Source: an uncultured Mycoplasmatota bacterium
GTDB taxonomy: Bacteria > Bacillota_I > Bacilli_A > RF39 > UBA660
Reading direction: 5' to 3'
Assembly: GCA_900543675.1 (NCBI GenBank)
Contig: UQRY01000018.1
Coordinates: 5,001-38,304 of the forward strand
DNA: 33,304 bases
Shown here in pieces: positions 14,534 through 22,839 of the stretch. The translations under genes and the position numbers were made by a program. The notes below the pieces were generated by a model, which worked only from the letters and a program-made list of their open reading frames with translations, searched no databases and had not been told where the DNA came from. The stretch's first letter is position 1. Each line of letters opens with the position of its first letter.

Positions 14534-14556
14534 ATATAAAGAAAGACGGGAATATC

Positions 14557-15027
14557 ATGGAAGAAAATGTATTATTGGAAATGTATGAAAATTCATTGAA
14601 AGAGTTTTATCAAAGTGGATATCATCCACATCCAGCTAACTTGCTTGCCATGTTACTGTTACCTGAAAAAGATAAATTTGAACCATTACATATTTCCGAA
14701 GGCAATTTTTATAGAGAATACCAATCTCAAATTGATTCTAAAATTTCCAAAGTTATTACTGATTTTAAAATTAGTAACGAAGAAATTCAAGCATTTATAG
14801 AGGCAAGCGGAATTTTAATGACTGATTTTGAGTCAGACAAGCTATGGTTTGTTTTTGCAGATGGTTTTGGTACCATGCATGGTGAAATGATGTATAGACC
14901 AAATCAAACAGATTACCAAATATATAGTCGAATGGACAACAAGTCTAAATGGTATAAAATGACTGAAAATGGATTAGAAGAATATCGTCCAAAAAATAAA
15001 ATATTAAATAAAAGAACTTTAGTTTGA
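14557..15027 (+). CDS. Unknown 156-aa protein downstream of tRNA-Trp
   Basis: Not recognised. The frame is open back into the tRNA, but the ATG at 14557 is the first plausible start; its ribosome site is weak (GACGGG). The protein is soluble and acidic in the N-terminal half with no signal peptide. Notable stretches are GYHPHPANLLAMLLLP, ITDFKISNEEIQAFIE, LWFVFADGFGTMHGEMMYR and a Tyr/Lys-rich C-terminus. It ends with TGA immediately followed by TAG. A terminator follows, so it is a single-gene unit expressed from readthrough of the tRNA terminator or from an unseen promoter in the short gap. Confidence 0.65.
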   Translation: MEENVLLEMYENSLKEFYQSGYHPHPANLLAMLLLPEKDKFEPLHISEGNFYREYQSQIDSKISKVITDFKISNEEIQAFIEASGILMTDFESDKLWFVFADGFGTMHGEMMYRPNQTDYQIYSRMDNKSKWYKMTENGLEEYRPKNKILNKRTLV

Positions 15028-15030
15028 TAG

Positions 15031-15066
15031 AACCCCGTTTCTAAGCATAGGAATGGGGTTTTATTT
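15031..15066 (+). terminator. Terminator after the 156-aa gene
   Basis: AACCCC (15031-15036) pairs with GGGGTT (15055-15060), with a partly paired interior, followed by a T-rich tail. Confidence 0.8.
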
Positions 15067-15176
15067 TAATGATCATTATTTTGTTTTAAATATTCAAAAT
15101 TTCATTATCTTTTCATTATTTCTTTTTCCCTTCTTCACATGTTGATTATTTTTCTAAATACTAGTTATTTACCCTA

Positions 15177-15204
15177 TTCACACAACCATATATCTCCATA
15201 TAAT
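15177..15204 (+). promoter_or_regulatory. Sigma-A promoter of cysE
   Basis: TTCACA (15177-15182), 16 nt, TATAAT (15199-15204). The leader is very short and there is no T-box. Confidence 0.6.
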
Positions 15205-15220
15205 ACACTAGGTGAAGATT

Positions 15221-15745
15221 ATGGGATTCTTAAAGGAACAATATGAGATGGTAAAAAAACGCGATCCAGCTATTCATCATGTTAGAGAGCTTCTTTTATA
15301 TCCTTATTTTCGGGCTCTTCTACACTATAAAATCTCTCATTTTCTCTATCAAAGAAGACATTTTTTCTGGGCTAGATATTTTTCAGAACGAGCGAAACGA
15401 AAAACAGGAATTGAAATTCATCCTGGCGCAGTGATTGGAAAGAATTTTTTCATTGATCACGGTACAGGAGTAGTTATAGGAGAAACGACAATTATCGGGG
15501 ATGATGTTACTTTATATCATGGTGTCACCTTAGGTGGTACTGGTAAAGAAAAAGGCAAGCGTCATCCGACAATCGAAAGCTCTGTTACTATTGGTTGTGG
15601 GGCTAAAGTCTTAGGCAATATTACTATTCATGAACATGCCAAAATTGGGGCTAATGCCGTTGTTTTAGAAGATGTTCCCCCTTATGCGACAGTCGTAGGA
15701 ATTCCTGCTAAAATCATTCAAAAAAAGAAACAGCTGGACGAATAA
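15221..15745 (+). CDS. cysE: Serine O-acetyltransferase
   Basis: Transfers acetyl from acetyl-CoA to L-serine, giving O-acetylserine, the first step of cysteine synthesis. The 174-residue protein has a short helical N-terminal part and a left-handed beta-helix of hexapeptide repeats from about residue 65: IEIHPGAVIGKNFFIDHG, GVVIGETTIIGDDV, LYHGVTLGGTG, HPTIESSVTIGCGAKVLG, IGANAVVLEDVP and VVGIPAKI. The His of DHGTG and the GVTLGGTGK motif are the classic SAT active-site features. ATG 15221 is preferred over GTG 15212, because that GTG is part of the AGGTGA site. The gene is monocistronic. No cysK partner is visible nearby. Confidence 0.95.
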   Translation: MGFLKEQYEMVKKRDPAIHHVRELLLYPYFRALLHYKISHFLYQRRHFFWARYFSERAKRKTGIEIHPGAVIGKNFFIDHGTGVVIGETTIIGDDVTLYHGVTLGGTGKEKGKRHPTIESSVTIGCGAKVLGNITIHEHAKIGANAVVLEDVPPYATVVGIPAKIIQKKKQLDE

Positions 15746-15765
15746 AATCATCCCTGTTTCTTTTT
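15722..15765. terminator. Bidirectional terminator between cysE and the ABC permease
   Basis: AAAAAGAAACAG (15722-15733) pairs with CTGTTTCTTTTT (15754-15765). It overlaps the ends of both converging genes. Confidence 0.8.
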
Positions 15766-18241
15766 AAATAGAGTCTTCACGAATCGTTTCAATAATATTT
15801 TGTTTACCTATTTTCTTCGTCGAATACCCTATTGTTAGGATAATGACTACGGCAATCACCAGTAAGCTAGTCAATAAATAATCATAAGGAAAAATAAATA
15901 CTTCATTTTCAGAAATAGGATAGAATGCTTTTATCAACATGACGATGATTAAAGAAATCGGTATTCCCCATAGATAAGTTTTAAGTGCTAAATAAATGCC
16001 TTCCCACATTACCATTTTTCTAAGTCCCCTATTGGATAATCCCATACTTTTTAAGACCGCTATTTCTCTACTTCTTAAAATCATATTGGTATGAATCGTA
16101 TTTACCATATTAGTAATCGCGACGAGACCGATTAGGAAAGTAATACTGTAAAGAGCGATTTTTACCGCTAAGATCATGATATGGATTTGATAGTTTTCCA
16201 TATTGATATTTTCGTAAGTAATATTTGCTCGTTCTTCAGCTGGTAAACTACCTAAAATATCTTTGATTTCGTTATCTAACTTCTTATAACTATCTGTTTT
16301 GATAAAAAGATGTTTTATAGTTGCTTCTTCTTGAATCCGAGAGGGCTGGGTATAGATAAACTCTTGATATTGTTCTTCATTCAAGATAATGGAGTTCCAA
16401 CTAATTGCGTTATCCTCAGTATAGTTTTCTTCTACAGGAGGAAGTTTCTCAGTCATGAAGATATTATCAAATGTAATTGGGAATAAGTCACTATCAATTT
16501 CTGGAAATGGATGTATATATTGACTAAGATTTATAGTGGATATTGTTGGATCTGGATAAACAGGATCAAAGCGAACGAATTCATCGACACTTTTCTCTTC
16601 ATTATAACGATAAATTGGCTTCCTATTGACAAAAATGATTTTATCCTCAGTTAACCCTAACTCTTTTTTATATACTTCATACACTTCGTCTTCCACTTGA
16701 ACTATCCCAATGAGATTTCCTTTTTCATTTTCATCAGGATCTATCTGGTCATCGTAATAAAAAACTTTTTGTTTTTGATAGATGTCATCTATTTCTTCTA
16801 AGTGGCTGATTTGATTAAGAATACTTTCCTGATGTTTAGAGTATGGTAGATATAGATAAATTTGATATCCTGGGGTTCTTTCCTGACTATTTAATTCATT
16901 GATTAGTTGTTTAATAATGGTTCCAAAAGTCATAAACAAAATTAAGCTAATACAAAGTGAAACAATCGTTACTTTATATTTTTTTTGATCCCGTTTAAAG
17001 TTTTTAAAGGCTAAATTTCCTAATACTCCAAATAATGGTCGTTTTTTGGTTTTGTTTTTTCTTAATTTATGTTTCTTTTTTATTTTAATATCTGAAGTTT
17101 GTCTTAATAATTCAATGGGAGAGCGTTTGACTGTTTTATAAACTGGAGCCATAGCGGATATATAAAGTGTTGCCCAAATAAAGAATAAAGAGATAATAAT
17201 GAATAATGGATAAATAGCTACTTTAAATGGAGAAACACCAATTTCATGAACTACTTTGTTTAGGATGAAAAGAACTACTCCAACTAAACCTAAACTAAGA
17301 ACAAAGGCGATGGATATGGCGATGAGACCGATAACCAATACTTCTAGACGAGTAGCTCTTACTAATTGTTTATAGGATACACCTTCACTTTTTAAAACAC
17401 CATATATCTTTTTTCTTTCCGCAGTAGATATCGAGAAAGAATTATAGATGACTACATAGCAACAAATTGCGAAAATACTTAAAACAATAATTAGTAAACA
17501 TACCATCATAGCCATTTTAGAAGAATCACGGATACTTCCATACAACATCAAGAGATTACCATTGATGCTTACGCCTTCATATTGTTTTTCTCCCATCACC
17601 ATTTCGTAAGGCAATTCTAACTTGGCTGCTACCTTGTCGATTTCTTGATAAGCATCTTTAGGATCTTGGTAAATAAGCGCTACTGTTCTTGGACCTGATA
17701 GTTCTTGATATGTATAGAAAAATTCTCGTTGGTTATTTTCTTTTTCTTCGTAATAAAAAATTTTACTTTCTTTATATACACCAACTACTTGATAAAAGCG
17801 TCCATTTTCCAGTTCCATCACACTTCCTACAGGAAGATGATTTTTCTTCTGATACCCGCTAGAAATTAAAATTTCTTGTTCTTTCTTTGGAAGACGACCA
17901 CTTAATAATTCAAAACTACCAGCTGGGACATCTTCGATCGCAATCAAATTCGCGATACCGTTAATAGTTTCTATTGTTTCTAAAGTTTGATATTCTACTA
18001 GCCAGTCGATTTTATCTGAAGGAAAAGCCGTCATCTTCTCTGGTGTCATATTGGCAAAAGTAACATGTTGATAGCCACCACTTCTTCTAGCTTCCACTAG
18101 CAAGTTTTCTCGCATTGTCGAAAACATCAAACCAATTCCAAACATTAATATACTGGATAAAATTACGCCAAGTATGGTAACAAAAGTTCTTTTTTTATTA
18201 TATTTTAAAATACGGAGGGTTGTTTTATACAGCGTTTTCAT
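15764..18241 (-). CDS. FtsX-like ABC transporter permease
   Basis: An 825-residue membrane protein working with the ATPase at 18225-18971, in the MacB/BceB-like superfamily of exporters and mechanotransmitters for peptides, lipoproteins or antimicrobials. One membrane segment lies at about residues 15-36, followed by a ~200-residue extracytoplasmic domain and three segments (about 245-270, 300-330, 345-370). A basic cytoplasmic linker (KIKKKHKLRKNKTKKR) and a membrane segment near 430-450 come next, then a second large extracytoplasmic domain rich in Glu/Asp and Tyr, and three C-terminal segments with EIAVLKSMGLSNRGLRKMV, the FtsX coupling-helix signature. The start overlaps the ATPase stop by 17 nt. 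The substrate is not predictable; no two-component sensor is adjacent. Confidence 0.9.
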   Translation of the reverse strand: MKTLYKTTLRILKYNKKRTFVTILGVILSSILMFGIGLMFSTMRENLLVEARRSGGYQHVTFANMTPEKMTAFPSDKIDWLVEYQTLETIETINGIANLIAIEDVPAGSFELLSGRLPKKEQEILISSGYQKKNHLPVGSVMELENGRFYQVVGVYKESKIFYYEEKENNQREFFYTYQELSGPRTVALIYQDPKDAYQEIDKVAAKLELPYEMVMGEKQYEGVSINGNLLMLYGSIRDSSKMAMMVCLLIIVLSIFAICCYVVIYNSFSISTAERKKIYGVLKSEGVSYKQLVRATRLEVLVIGLIAISIAFVLSLGLVGVVLFILNKVVHEIGVSPFKVAIYPLFIIISLFFIWATLYISAMAPVYKTVKRSPIELLRQTSDIKIKKKHKLRKNKTKKRPLFGVLGNLAFKNFKRDQKKYKVTIVSLCISLILFMTFGTIIKQLINELNSQERTPGYQIYLYLPYSKHQESILNQISHLEEIDDIYQKQKVFYYDDQIDPDENEKGNLIGIVQVEDEVYEVYKKELGLTEDKIIFVNRKPIYRYNEEKSVDEFVRFDPVYPDPTISTINLSQYIHPFPEIDSDLFPITFDNIFMTEKLPPVEENYTEDNAISWNSIILNEEQYQEFIYTQPSRIQEEATIKHLFIKTDSYKKLDNEIKDILGSLPAEERANITYENINMENYQIHIMILAVKIALYSITFLIGLVAITNMVNTIHTNMILRSREIAVLKSMGLSNRGLRKMVMWEGIYLALKTYLWGIPISLIIVMLIKAFYPISENEVFIFPYDYLLTSLLVIAVVIILTIGYSTKKIGKQNIIETIREDSI

Positions 18242-18971
18242 CAGTTAATTTTCCTTTATCTTGATTTAAAGAGAGACTTTCATTACCATTTTTATTCCTT
18301 TTTTCATCGGCGACTATTTTTCCATCTTTGATTGTGATTATTCTACTCGCATATCGGGCTAGCTCTAAATCATGAGTAACCATGAGGATTGTCTGTTGAT
18401 ACTTTTGATTAGTAAGAGTTAATAATTCTAATATTTGGTGAGTTGCCTTACTGTCTAAGTTTCCAGTTGCTTCGTCGGCTAACAGTAAATTCGGTTTGAT
18501 TAATAGTGCTCGAGCAATAGCAACTCGTTGCTGTTCACCTCCTGATAATTCATTGGGTAAATGGCTAGTTCTATTTTGAAGGTTAAGTACTTCAATTAAC
18601 TCACTCAAGAATTCTTCGTCTACCTTTTTTCCATCTATCAGTACGGGAAATTCAATATTTTCTCTTATATTTAATACGGGAATCAAGTTATAAAATTGAT
18701 AGATAATACTTGTTTTTTCTCGCCGATATTTGGCTAGCTCTTCTTCTTTTAACGAGGTGATATCCACACCGTCAACGATGATTTTTCCACTTGTTGGTTT
18801 ATCTACTCCACCAATTAAATGAAGTAAAGTACTTTTTCCACTACCTGATGCGCCAACGATCGCAACAAATTCCCCTTTTTCCACAGAAAAAGTGATTTCA
18901 TCAAGCGCTTTTACTAACTGTTCATTTTTTCCATAATGTTTAGATAAGTTTTCTACTTGTAAAATTGACAT
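18225..18971 (-). CDS. ABC transporter ATP-binding protein (MacB/LolD-like)
   Basis: A 248-residue ATPase that powers the FtsX permease encoded just downstream. Walker A GASGSGKSTL is at about residues 40-49, the Q-loop is in IIYQFYNLIPVLN, the signature LSGGEQQRVAIARAL begins near 142, Walker B is LLLADEATGNLDS, and the H-loop is MVTHDLELA. This spacing and the EQQR signature are typical of the MacB/LolD/YtrE branch. The C-terminal ~30 residues are a polar extension (KRNKNGNESLSLNQDKG). The ATG at 18971 has a strong GTAGGAGGGG site. A hairpin with a T-run lies 14 bp upstream, so expression probably depends on readthrough or attenuation. Confidence 0.95.
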   Translation of the reverse strand: MSILQVENLSKHYGKNEQLVKALDEITFSVEKGEFVAIVGASGSGKSTLLHLIGGVDKPTSGKIIVDGVDITSLKEEELAKYRREKTSIIYQFYNLIPVLNIRENIEFPVLIDGKKVDEEFLSELIEVLNLQNRTSHLPNELSGGEQQRVAIARALLIKPNLLLADEATGNLDSKATHQILELLTLTNQKYQQTILMVTHDLELARYASRIITIKDGKIVADEKRNKNGNESLSLNQDKGKLTDENAV

Positions 18972-18984
18972 GGCCCCTCCTACT

Positions 18985-19012
18985 AAAAAAAGATGGACGA
19001 TTATCCACCTTT
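18985..19012 (-). terminator. Intrinsic terminator directly upstream of the ABC operon
   Basis: On the minus strand AAAGGTGGA-TAATCG-TCCATCTTT (one G-U pair) is followed by more T, 14 bp before the ATG at 18971. It may end the 19061-19564 transcript or act as an attenuator in the ABC leader. Confidence 0.65.
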
Positions 19013-19016
19013 TGGC

Positions 19017-19043
19017 TATGATAATTATCTTACCCTTATCATA
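19017..19043. promoter_or_regulatory. Inverted repeat, candidate operator
   Basis: TATGATAA (19017-19024) and TTATCATA (19036-19043) are perfect 8-bp arms separated by 11 bp, between the 19061 gene and the terminator/ABC start. Confidence 0.45.
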
Positions 19044-19060
19044 ACATACATTTTTATTAT

Positions 19061-19564
19061 TTAAACTTTTATTTTTTGTTTTGGTGCGTTTTGAGCCAAG
19101 TATTCTCTTATTTCAACAGGAAAATATTCTTGTCTAAAGAAAATATGTTGTTTTAACTTTGTTAAAAATTGGTTTTCTCCTCGATGATATGGATTATAAT
19201 CTCCGTACTCTACAATCATCATCTGGTTTACTTTTCTATCTAGATATTCACTATTCGTATGTATAGAACCATTATTTCCCTTTAAGTCAAAATCAAGTTC
19301 AAAATAGAAATTATCTCTTGCTAATATCGGATGTTGGATTTGAAGAGTTAGATATCGATATTCTCTAAAAGAGATAAGATGTAGTTGAAATAATCCTCTA
19401 CTATCCGGAATCGGATAATCGAAAAGGAGAGTACAGTTTTTCTCCAATCCTCCTAGTATTTGTTCTAAAGAAAAATAATGATCAGTATTTTGTTCTTGAC
19501 TGGTTAATACTTCTCTTAATTCTAATAAACAAGATTTAGCTAATTTGTTTTTTCCTAGTTCCAT
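19061..19564 (-). CDS. Unknown 167-aa protein co-transcribed with the TtcA-like gene
   Basis: Not recognised. It lies 17 bp after the TtcA-like gene, with a GAGGAG ribosome site in the gap, so it is almost certainly in the same operon. The protein is soluble without a signal peptide. It has a helical N-terminus (LAKSCLLELREVLTSQEQ), then a likely beta-sheet region (CTLLFDYPIPDSRGLFQLHL, YRYLTLQIQHPIL, YFELDFDLKG) and MMIVEYGDYNPYHRGENQFL. It ends in a basic QKIKV tail. It could belong with tRNA modification or be an uncharacterised regulator; nothing visible decides. Confidence 0.7.
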   Translation of the reverse strand: MELGKNKLAKSCLLELREVLTSQEQNTDHYFSLEQILGGLEKNCTLLFDYPIPDSRGLFQLHLISFREYRYLTLQIQHPILARDNFYFELDFDLKGNNGSIHTNSEYLDRKVNQMMIVEYGDYNPYHRGENQFLTKLKQHIFFRQEYFPVEIREYLAQNAPKQKIKV

Positions 19565-19581
19565 CTTTAGTAGACTCCTCT

Positions 19582-20412
19582 CTATTTGTCTTCCTTATCA
19601 TAATCATCTAAAAAATTATACTCAAAATCTTTTCGATGATAGCCGATAATCGTATCTAGATTCACATTAAAAGCACTTTTAAAAATATTATTTTCGATGT
19701 ATGGATTATCTTTTTTTAATTCAGCGATTAGATGTTTAATCACTAAACGTTTACTGTTTAAATTCTGATCATTATTTTCAGCCGTAAATTTACAGGCACA
19801 ATTTAAAAATTCTAGCTGATGATATTTAGCAAAAGAAATAATATCTTTTTCTCGTACATAATATAGTGGTCGAATCAATTCCATCCCTTTAAAATTCGTA
19901 CTGTGTAGTTTAGGCATCATCGTTTTAAATTCTCCCCCATAAATGGTACTAAGAAGAATAGTTTCCATGACATCATCATAATGATGACCTAAAGCGATTT
20001 TATTACAGCCTAGTTCTTGAGCTTTACTATACAATGTACCTCTACGCATCCTTGCACATAAATAACAAGGAGACTGTTCTATTTTTTCTACTGCTTGAAA
20101 AATATCGCTCTCTACTATGGTAATAGGAATGGCTAAAATTTTCGCATTCTCTTCAATTTTTCTTCTGTTTTCTTTAGTATAGCCAGGATCCATGACTAAA
20201 AAAACTAGCTCGAACTTTACTTTCCCATGCCTTTGAATTTCTTGCATGCATTTAGCTAGTATATAAGAGTCTTTTCCTCCTGACATACAAACGGCAATTT
20301 TGTCATTTTCTTGGATCATTTCAAACTCTTTTACCCCTTTGACAAACTTTGCCCAGATATCTTTTCTAAATTTGGTAATTAAACTGTTTTCAATTACTTG
20401 ATATTTTTCCAT
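19582..20412 (-). CDS. ttcA: TtcA-family tRNA thiolation PP-loop ATPase
   Basis: PP-loop ATPases of the TtcA group thiolate tRNA, for example C32 to 2-thiocytidine, using an iron-sulfur cluster. The 276-residue protein has the PP-loop SGGKDSYILAK at about residues 45-55, a CYLCARMRRG motif (paired Cys near 116-119), KIALGHHYDDVMETILLSTI and a C-terminal CAC near residue 200. These three cysteines match the cluster ligands of TtcA and distinguish it from TilS. The start at 20412 has a GGGAG site. The specific base modified cannot be read from sequence; a TtuA-like or 2-thiouridine role is an alternative. The first gene of a two-gene operon with the unknown protein at 19061. Confidence 0.85.
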   Translation of the reverse strand: MEKYQVIENSLITKFRKDIWAKFVKGVKEFEMIQENDKIAVCMSGGKDSYILAKCMQEIQRHGKVKFELVFLVMDPGYTKENRRKIEENAKILAIPITIVESDIFQAVEKIEQSPCYLCARMRRGTLYSKAQELGCNKIALGHHYDDVMETILLSTIYGGEFKTMMPKLHSTNFKGMELIRPLYYVREKDIISFAKYHQLEFLNCACKFTAENNDQNLNSKRLVIKHLIAELKKDNPYIENNIFKSAFNVNLDTIIGYHRKDFEYNFLDDYDKEDK

Positions 20413-20480
20413 ACTTACTCCCTTTTCGCCTTTTTATTTTAACATTTTTTAGCTAGAAATGGAAGGTCTTTTTATGACAG

Positions 20481-20552
20481 AAAAAAACCAACTATCATTT
20501 GGTATAAACCTTGTTTCTATAGTAAGAAACTGTTTAACCTTTCTAGTTGGTT
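20481..20552 (-). terminator. Terminator of the Abi-HtrA operon
   Basis: AACCAACTA (20486-20494) pairs with TAGTTGGTT (20544-20552). A GTTTC/GAAAC hairpin sits inside the loop, and a seven-T run (minus strand) follows. Confidence 0.75.
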
Positions 20553-20559
20553 TTCTTTT

Positions 20560-21690
20560 TTATTCTTCTACTTTAGTTAAAGTAACATCTGCTGTTCTAA
20601 CGTCTCCATCACGATTATAAGTAAGTTGAATCGTATCTCCTACTTCATATTGGTATAATTGATAACGTAAATAAGCAGCGTTACTAACTGATTTTCCATT
20701 TACGGCAGTAATGACATCACCTACACGTAATCCGGCCTTATCGGCTCCACTACCTGAAGTAATTCCAACAACTACTACCCCTTCTTCGATATCAGAATCT
20801 ATTCTGATATTATATTGATATAAACGATAGCTATCCGTTACGTTTAACATACTAATTCCAATTAATGGACGTTCGATTTCTTTACCTGATTCTAATTCAT
20901 CAACATATTTCATGGCATATTCGATAGGAATAGCAAAGCCCATACCTTCGATTTCATCTTCGACTAATTTTAATGAATTGATTCCGATTACTTCGCCATT
21001 AATATTGACTAGTGGTCCACCACTATTTCCTGGATTGATTGCAGCATCTACTTGTAAAACATTCATTACCCAGTCACTTGTTGAATCGACACTGACAGTT
21101 ACCATACGATTTTTACCTGATAAAGTTCCTTTGGTTACTGTACCACGATACTCATAACCGATTGGAGTACCAACGGTAAATACAGTGTCACCTACATTAG
21201 ATTCTTCGCTATTTCCAATTTTGGCTACTTGTGTTACTAGTTCGCCATCGATTCTAACAACCGCTAGATCCATGTAACGATCACTACCTAATACTGTACC
21301 TTCTACTTGGTCATCACTAGATAGGGTAACAAGTAATTTATCAGCTCCCTCTACCACATGATGATTAGTTAAAACGTAAGCATATTTAGCATCTTCATCT
21401 TTCTTATAAATAAATCCACTTCCTGAAGAAGTTAATCTTCCATTTTGATAGTTCTGTAATGTTACAGTAGCATCATAGATTTCTCCTACGGCAGGCGCAA
21501 TTCCAGTTTCATCAATGGTAATATCAGAATTACATTTCACAACGCCTGTTGTGTTTGTTGTCTGATTGACGATTTGATTATTTTCCTTAATTTCATCTTG
21601 CATAAAATAATAGGTTGCATATCCTCCGACGCCACCGGCTACTGCTACCAACAAAAGAATACTCAAAAACTTTACTAATTTTTCTCTCAT
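20560..21690 (-). CDS. HtrA/DegP-family membrane-anchored serine protease
   Basis: A surface quality-control protease of 376 residues. One N-terminal membrane segment at about residues 5-27 is followed by a ~60-residue linker and a trypsin-like domain. The catalytic triad is His in TNHHVVEG (~110), Asp in MDLAVVRI (~140) and Ser in NPGNSGGPLV (~221). The single C-terminal PDZ domain (about 280-370) contains SGADKAGLRVGDVITAVNG. The frame extends upstream to 21729, but the ATG at 21690 follows AAGAAGGTGG and overlaps the stop of the Abi gene as ATGA, so that start is chosen. Expression is therefore coupled to the Abi-family gene. HtrA genes are more usually stress-regulated single units. Confidence 0.95.
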   Translation of the reverse strand: MREKLVKFLSILLLVAVAGGVGGYATYYFMQDEIKENNQIVNQTTNTTGVVKCNSDITIDETGIAPAVGEIYDATVTLQNYQNGRLTSSGSGFIYKKDEDAKYAYVLTNHHVVEGADKLLVTLSSDDQVEGTVLGSDRYMDLAVVRIDGELVTQVAKIGNSEESNVGDTVFTVGTPIGYEYRGTVTKGTLSGKNRMVTVSVDSTSDWVMNVLQVDAAINPGNSGGPLVNINGEVIGINSLKLVEDEIEGMGFAIPIEYAMKYVDELESGKEIERPLIGISMLNVTDSYRLYQYNIRIDSDIEEGVVVVGITSGSGADKAGLRVGDVITAVNGKSVSNAAYLRYQLYQYEVGDTIQLTYNRDGDVRTADVTLTKVEE

Positions 21691-22637
21691 TCTTCCACCT
21701 TCTTTGTTATATTTGCGAGTTCTTGCCAATTGGCAGGAAAGCCCATTCTTGCTAATACTTTATCCATTGTAATTGTTTTTAGATTGTATTCTAAATTTTC
21801 TAGTATATGTTTGATTTCTTCCGTTAAATTTTTAAATTCCATATTTGTTAATAACTCTTTTATTATGATGACAAGTGCAAAAATATCATTTCTACCTTGT
21901 AGATATTCGCCTTCTTCCTGCTCAATTTTAAGTAACTTATGATAGATTGTCGCTCCTAATTCTCTTTGAGTTCTATTCTCAAACACGATATCTTCATGGG
22001 CACATAAATTGCGGTAATTCGCTAAGATTGGTAAATAATTTTGGAGAGTATCAGCATCAAGTCCATAAACTTCCGCAATACTATTCTGATCTTCTCTTTT
22101 TAATATCGAATACAGTTCACCAACAATTCCAAAAGACAATACTTTTACTAAAACCCATAATGGAATATAACCATAATTATTTACGTAATGCATTGTTGCG
22201 GCATGTTGAGGAGCATTTATTCTTACTTGACGTTTCATTTTTTTAATTAAGTCATTAACTTGTCTGGATTTTTGGGGCGTATGAGTAAAGTTTTTTGCCT
22301 TCAAATAATCACTTTCTTTATAACCATATTTTCTAGATAACTGGTAAGCAATTATTGATTTTATATTATTTTCAATAATCAATAAGTTTTTGAAAATAAT
22401 ATTACGAAACTCCCGATCGAATAAAAAGAGACTATAAATTTCTTCAAATGTTGTTCCTTCAATAAATCTTTTATCATTTTCTGATTTTAGAAATAGATGA
22501 CGGTAACCATTTAAAAAGAAATAGTTTTCTCTTAGTAAAACTCTTTTGGCATAAGTTTTATCTTTGATTTGTAAACCTTTATATTCTAGGATTGTTATCT
22601 GTTCATCTAGGGTTTTAAAATCTTTATCGAAAGCCAT
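21687..22637 (-). CDS. Abi_2 (AbiD/AbiF-like) family protein
   Basis: A 316-residue soluble protein. The family is abortive-infection proteins of the AbiD/AbiF type, now placed near the HEPN/CAAX-related Abi_2 group. Typical motifs are FKTLDEQITILEYKGLQI near the N-terminus, NYFFLNGYRHLF, IYSLFLFDREFRNIIF, IIENNIKSIIAYQLSRKYG, YIPLWVLVKVLSFGIVGELY, and the conserved ILANYRNLCAHEDIVF, whose RN-x3-H is a HEPN-like motif. Phage defence is known for some members; here it is only a possibility. The ATG at 22637 is preferred to earlier starts because of the TAGGTGATG site. A perfect extended -10 lies just upstream. Its stop overlaps the HtrA start, making a coupled pair. Confidence 0.9.
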   Translation of the reverse strand: MAFDKDFKTLDEQITILEYKGLQIKDKTYAKRVLLRENYFFLNGYRHLFLKSENDKRFIEGTTFEEIYSLFLFDREFRNIIFKNLLIIENNIKSIIAYQLSRKYGYKESDYLKAKNFTHTPQKSRQVNDLIKKMKRQVRINAPQHAATMHYVNNYGYIPLWVLVKVLSFGIVGELYSILKREDQNSIAEVYGLDADTLQNYLPILANYRNLCAHEDIVFENRTQRELGATIYHKLLKIEQEEGEYLQGRNDIFALVIIIKELLTNMEFKNLTEEIKHILENLEYNLKTITMDKVLARMGFPANWQELANITKKVEE

Positions 22638-22658
22638 ACCACTCATCACCTACCATAA

Positions 22659-22664
22659 ATTATA
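22659..22664 (-). promoter_or_regulatory. Extended -10 promoter of the Abi-HtrA operon
   Basis: The minus strand reads TGTGCTATAAT, i.e. TG-C-TATAAT. No good -35 is seen. The leader is only about 15-20 nt. Confidence 0.6.
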
Positions 22665-22808
22665 GCACACAAATTATGTAAATTGTATGAAAAAATTGTG
22701 AAAAAATATGGGGAAAAATGGGAGACTTTATTTCTAACTATTTTGCTTTTTATTTTCTTCATTTATCTATGGAACAAGAACAGGGAAATTTACATATTCT
22801 ATAATTGA

Positions 22809-22817
22809 TGATATAAT
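22809..22817 (+). promoter_or_regulatory. Extended -10 of the phospholipase C-like gene
   Basis: TGATATAAT, 22 bp before the ATG at 22840, with no clear -35. Confidence 0.5.
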
Positions 22818-22839
22818 TTCTTTTGGATGTGATTAGATT

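Noticed and set aside
14467..14556. 30-residue N-terminal extension of the 156-aa protein
   Set aside because: It is the translation of the tRNA-Trp 3' half and its terminator.
15100..15220. T-box before cysE
   Set aside because: The promoter TATAAT lies 16 bp from the start codon, so there is no leader to hold one.
20912..21157. Plus-strand frame inside htrA
   Set aside because: Antisense shadow of a well-supported protease gene.
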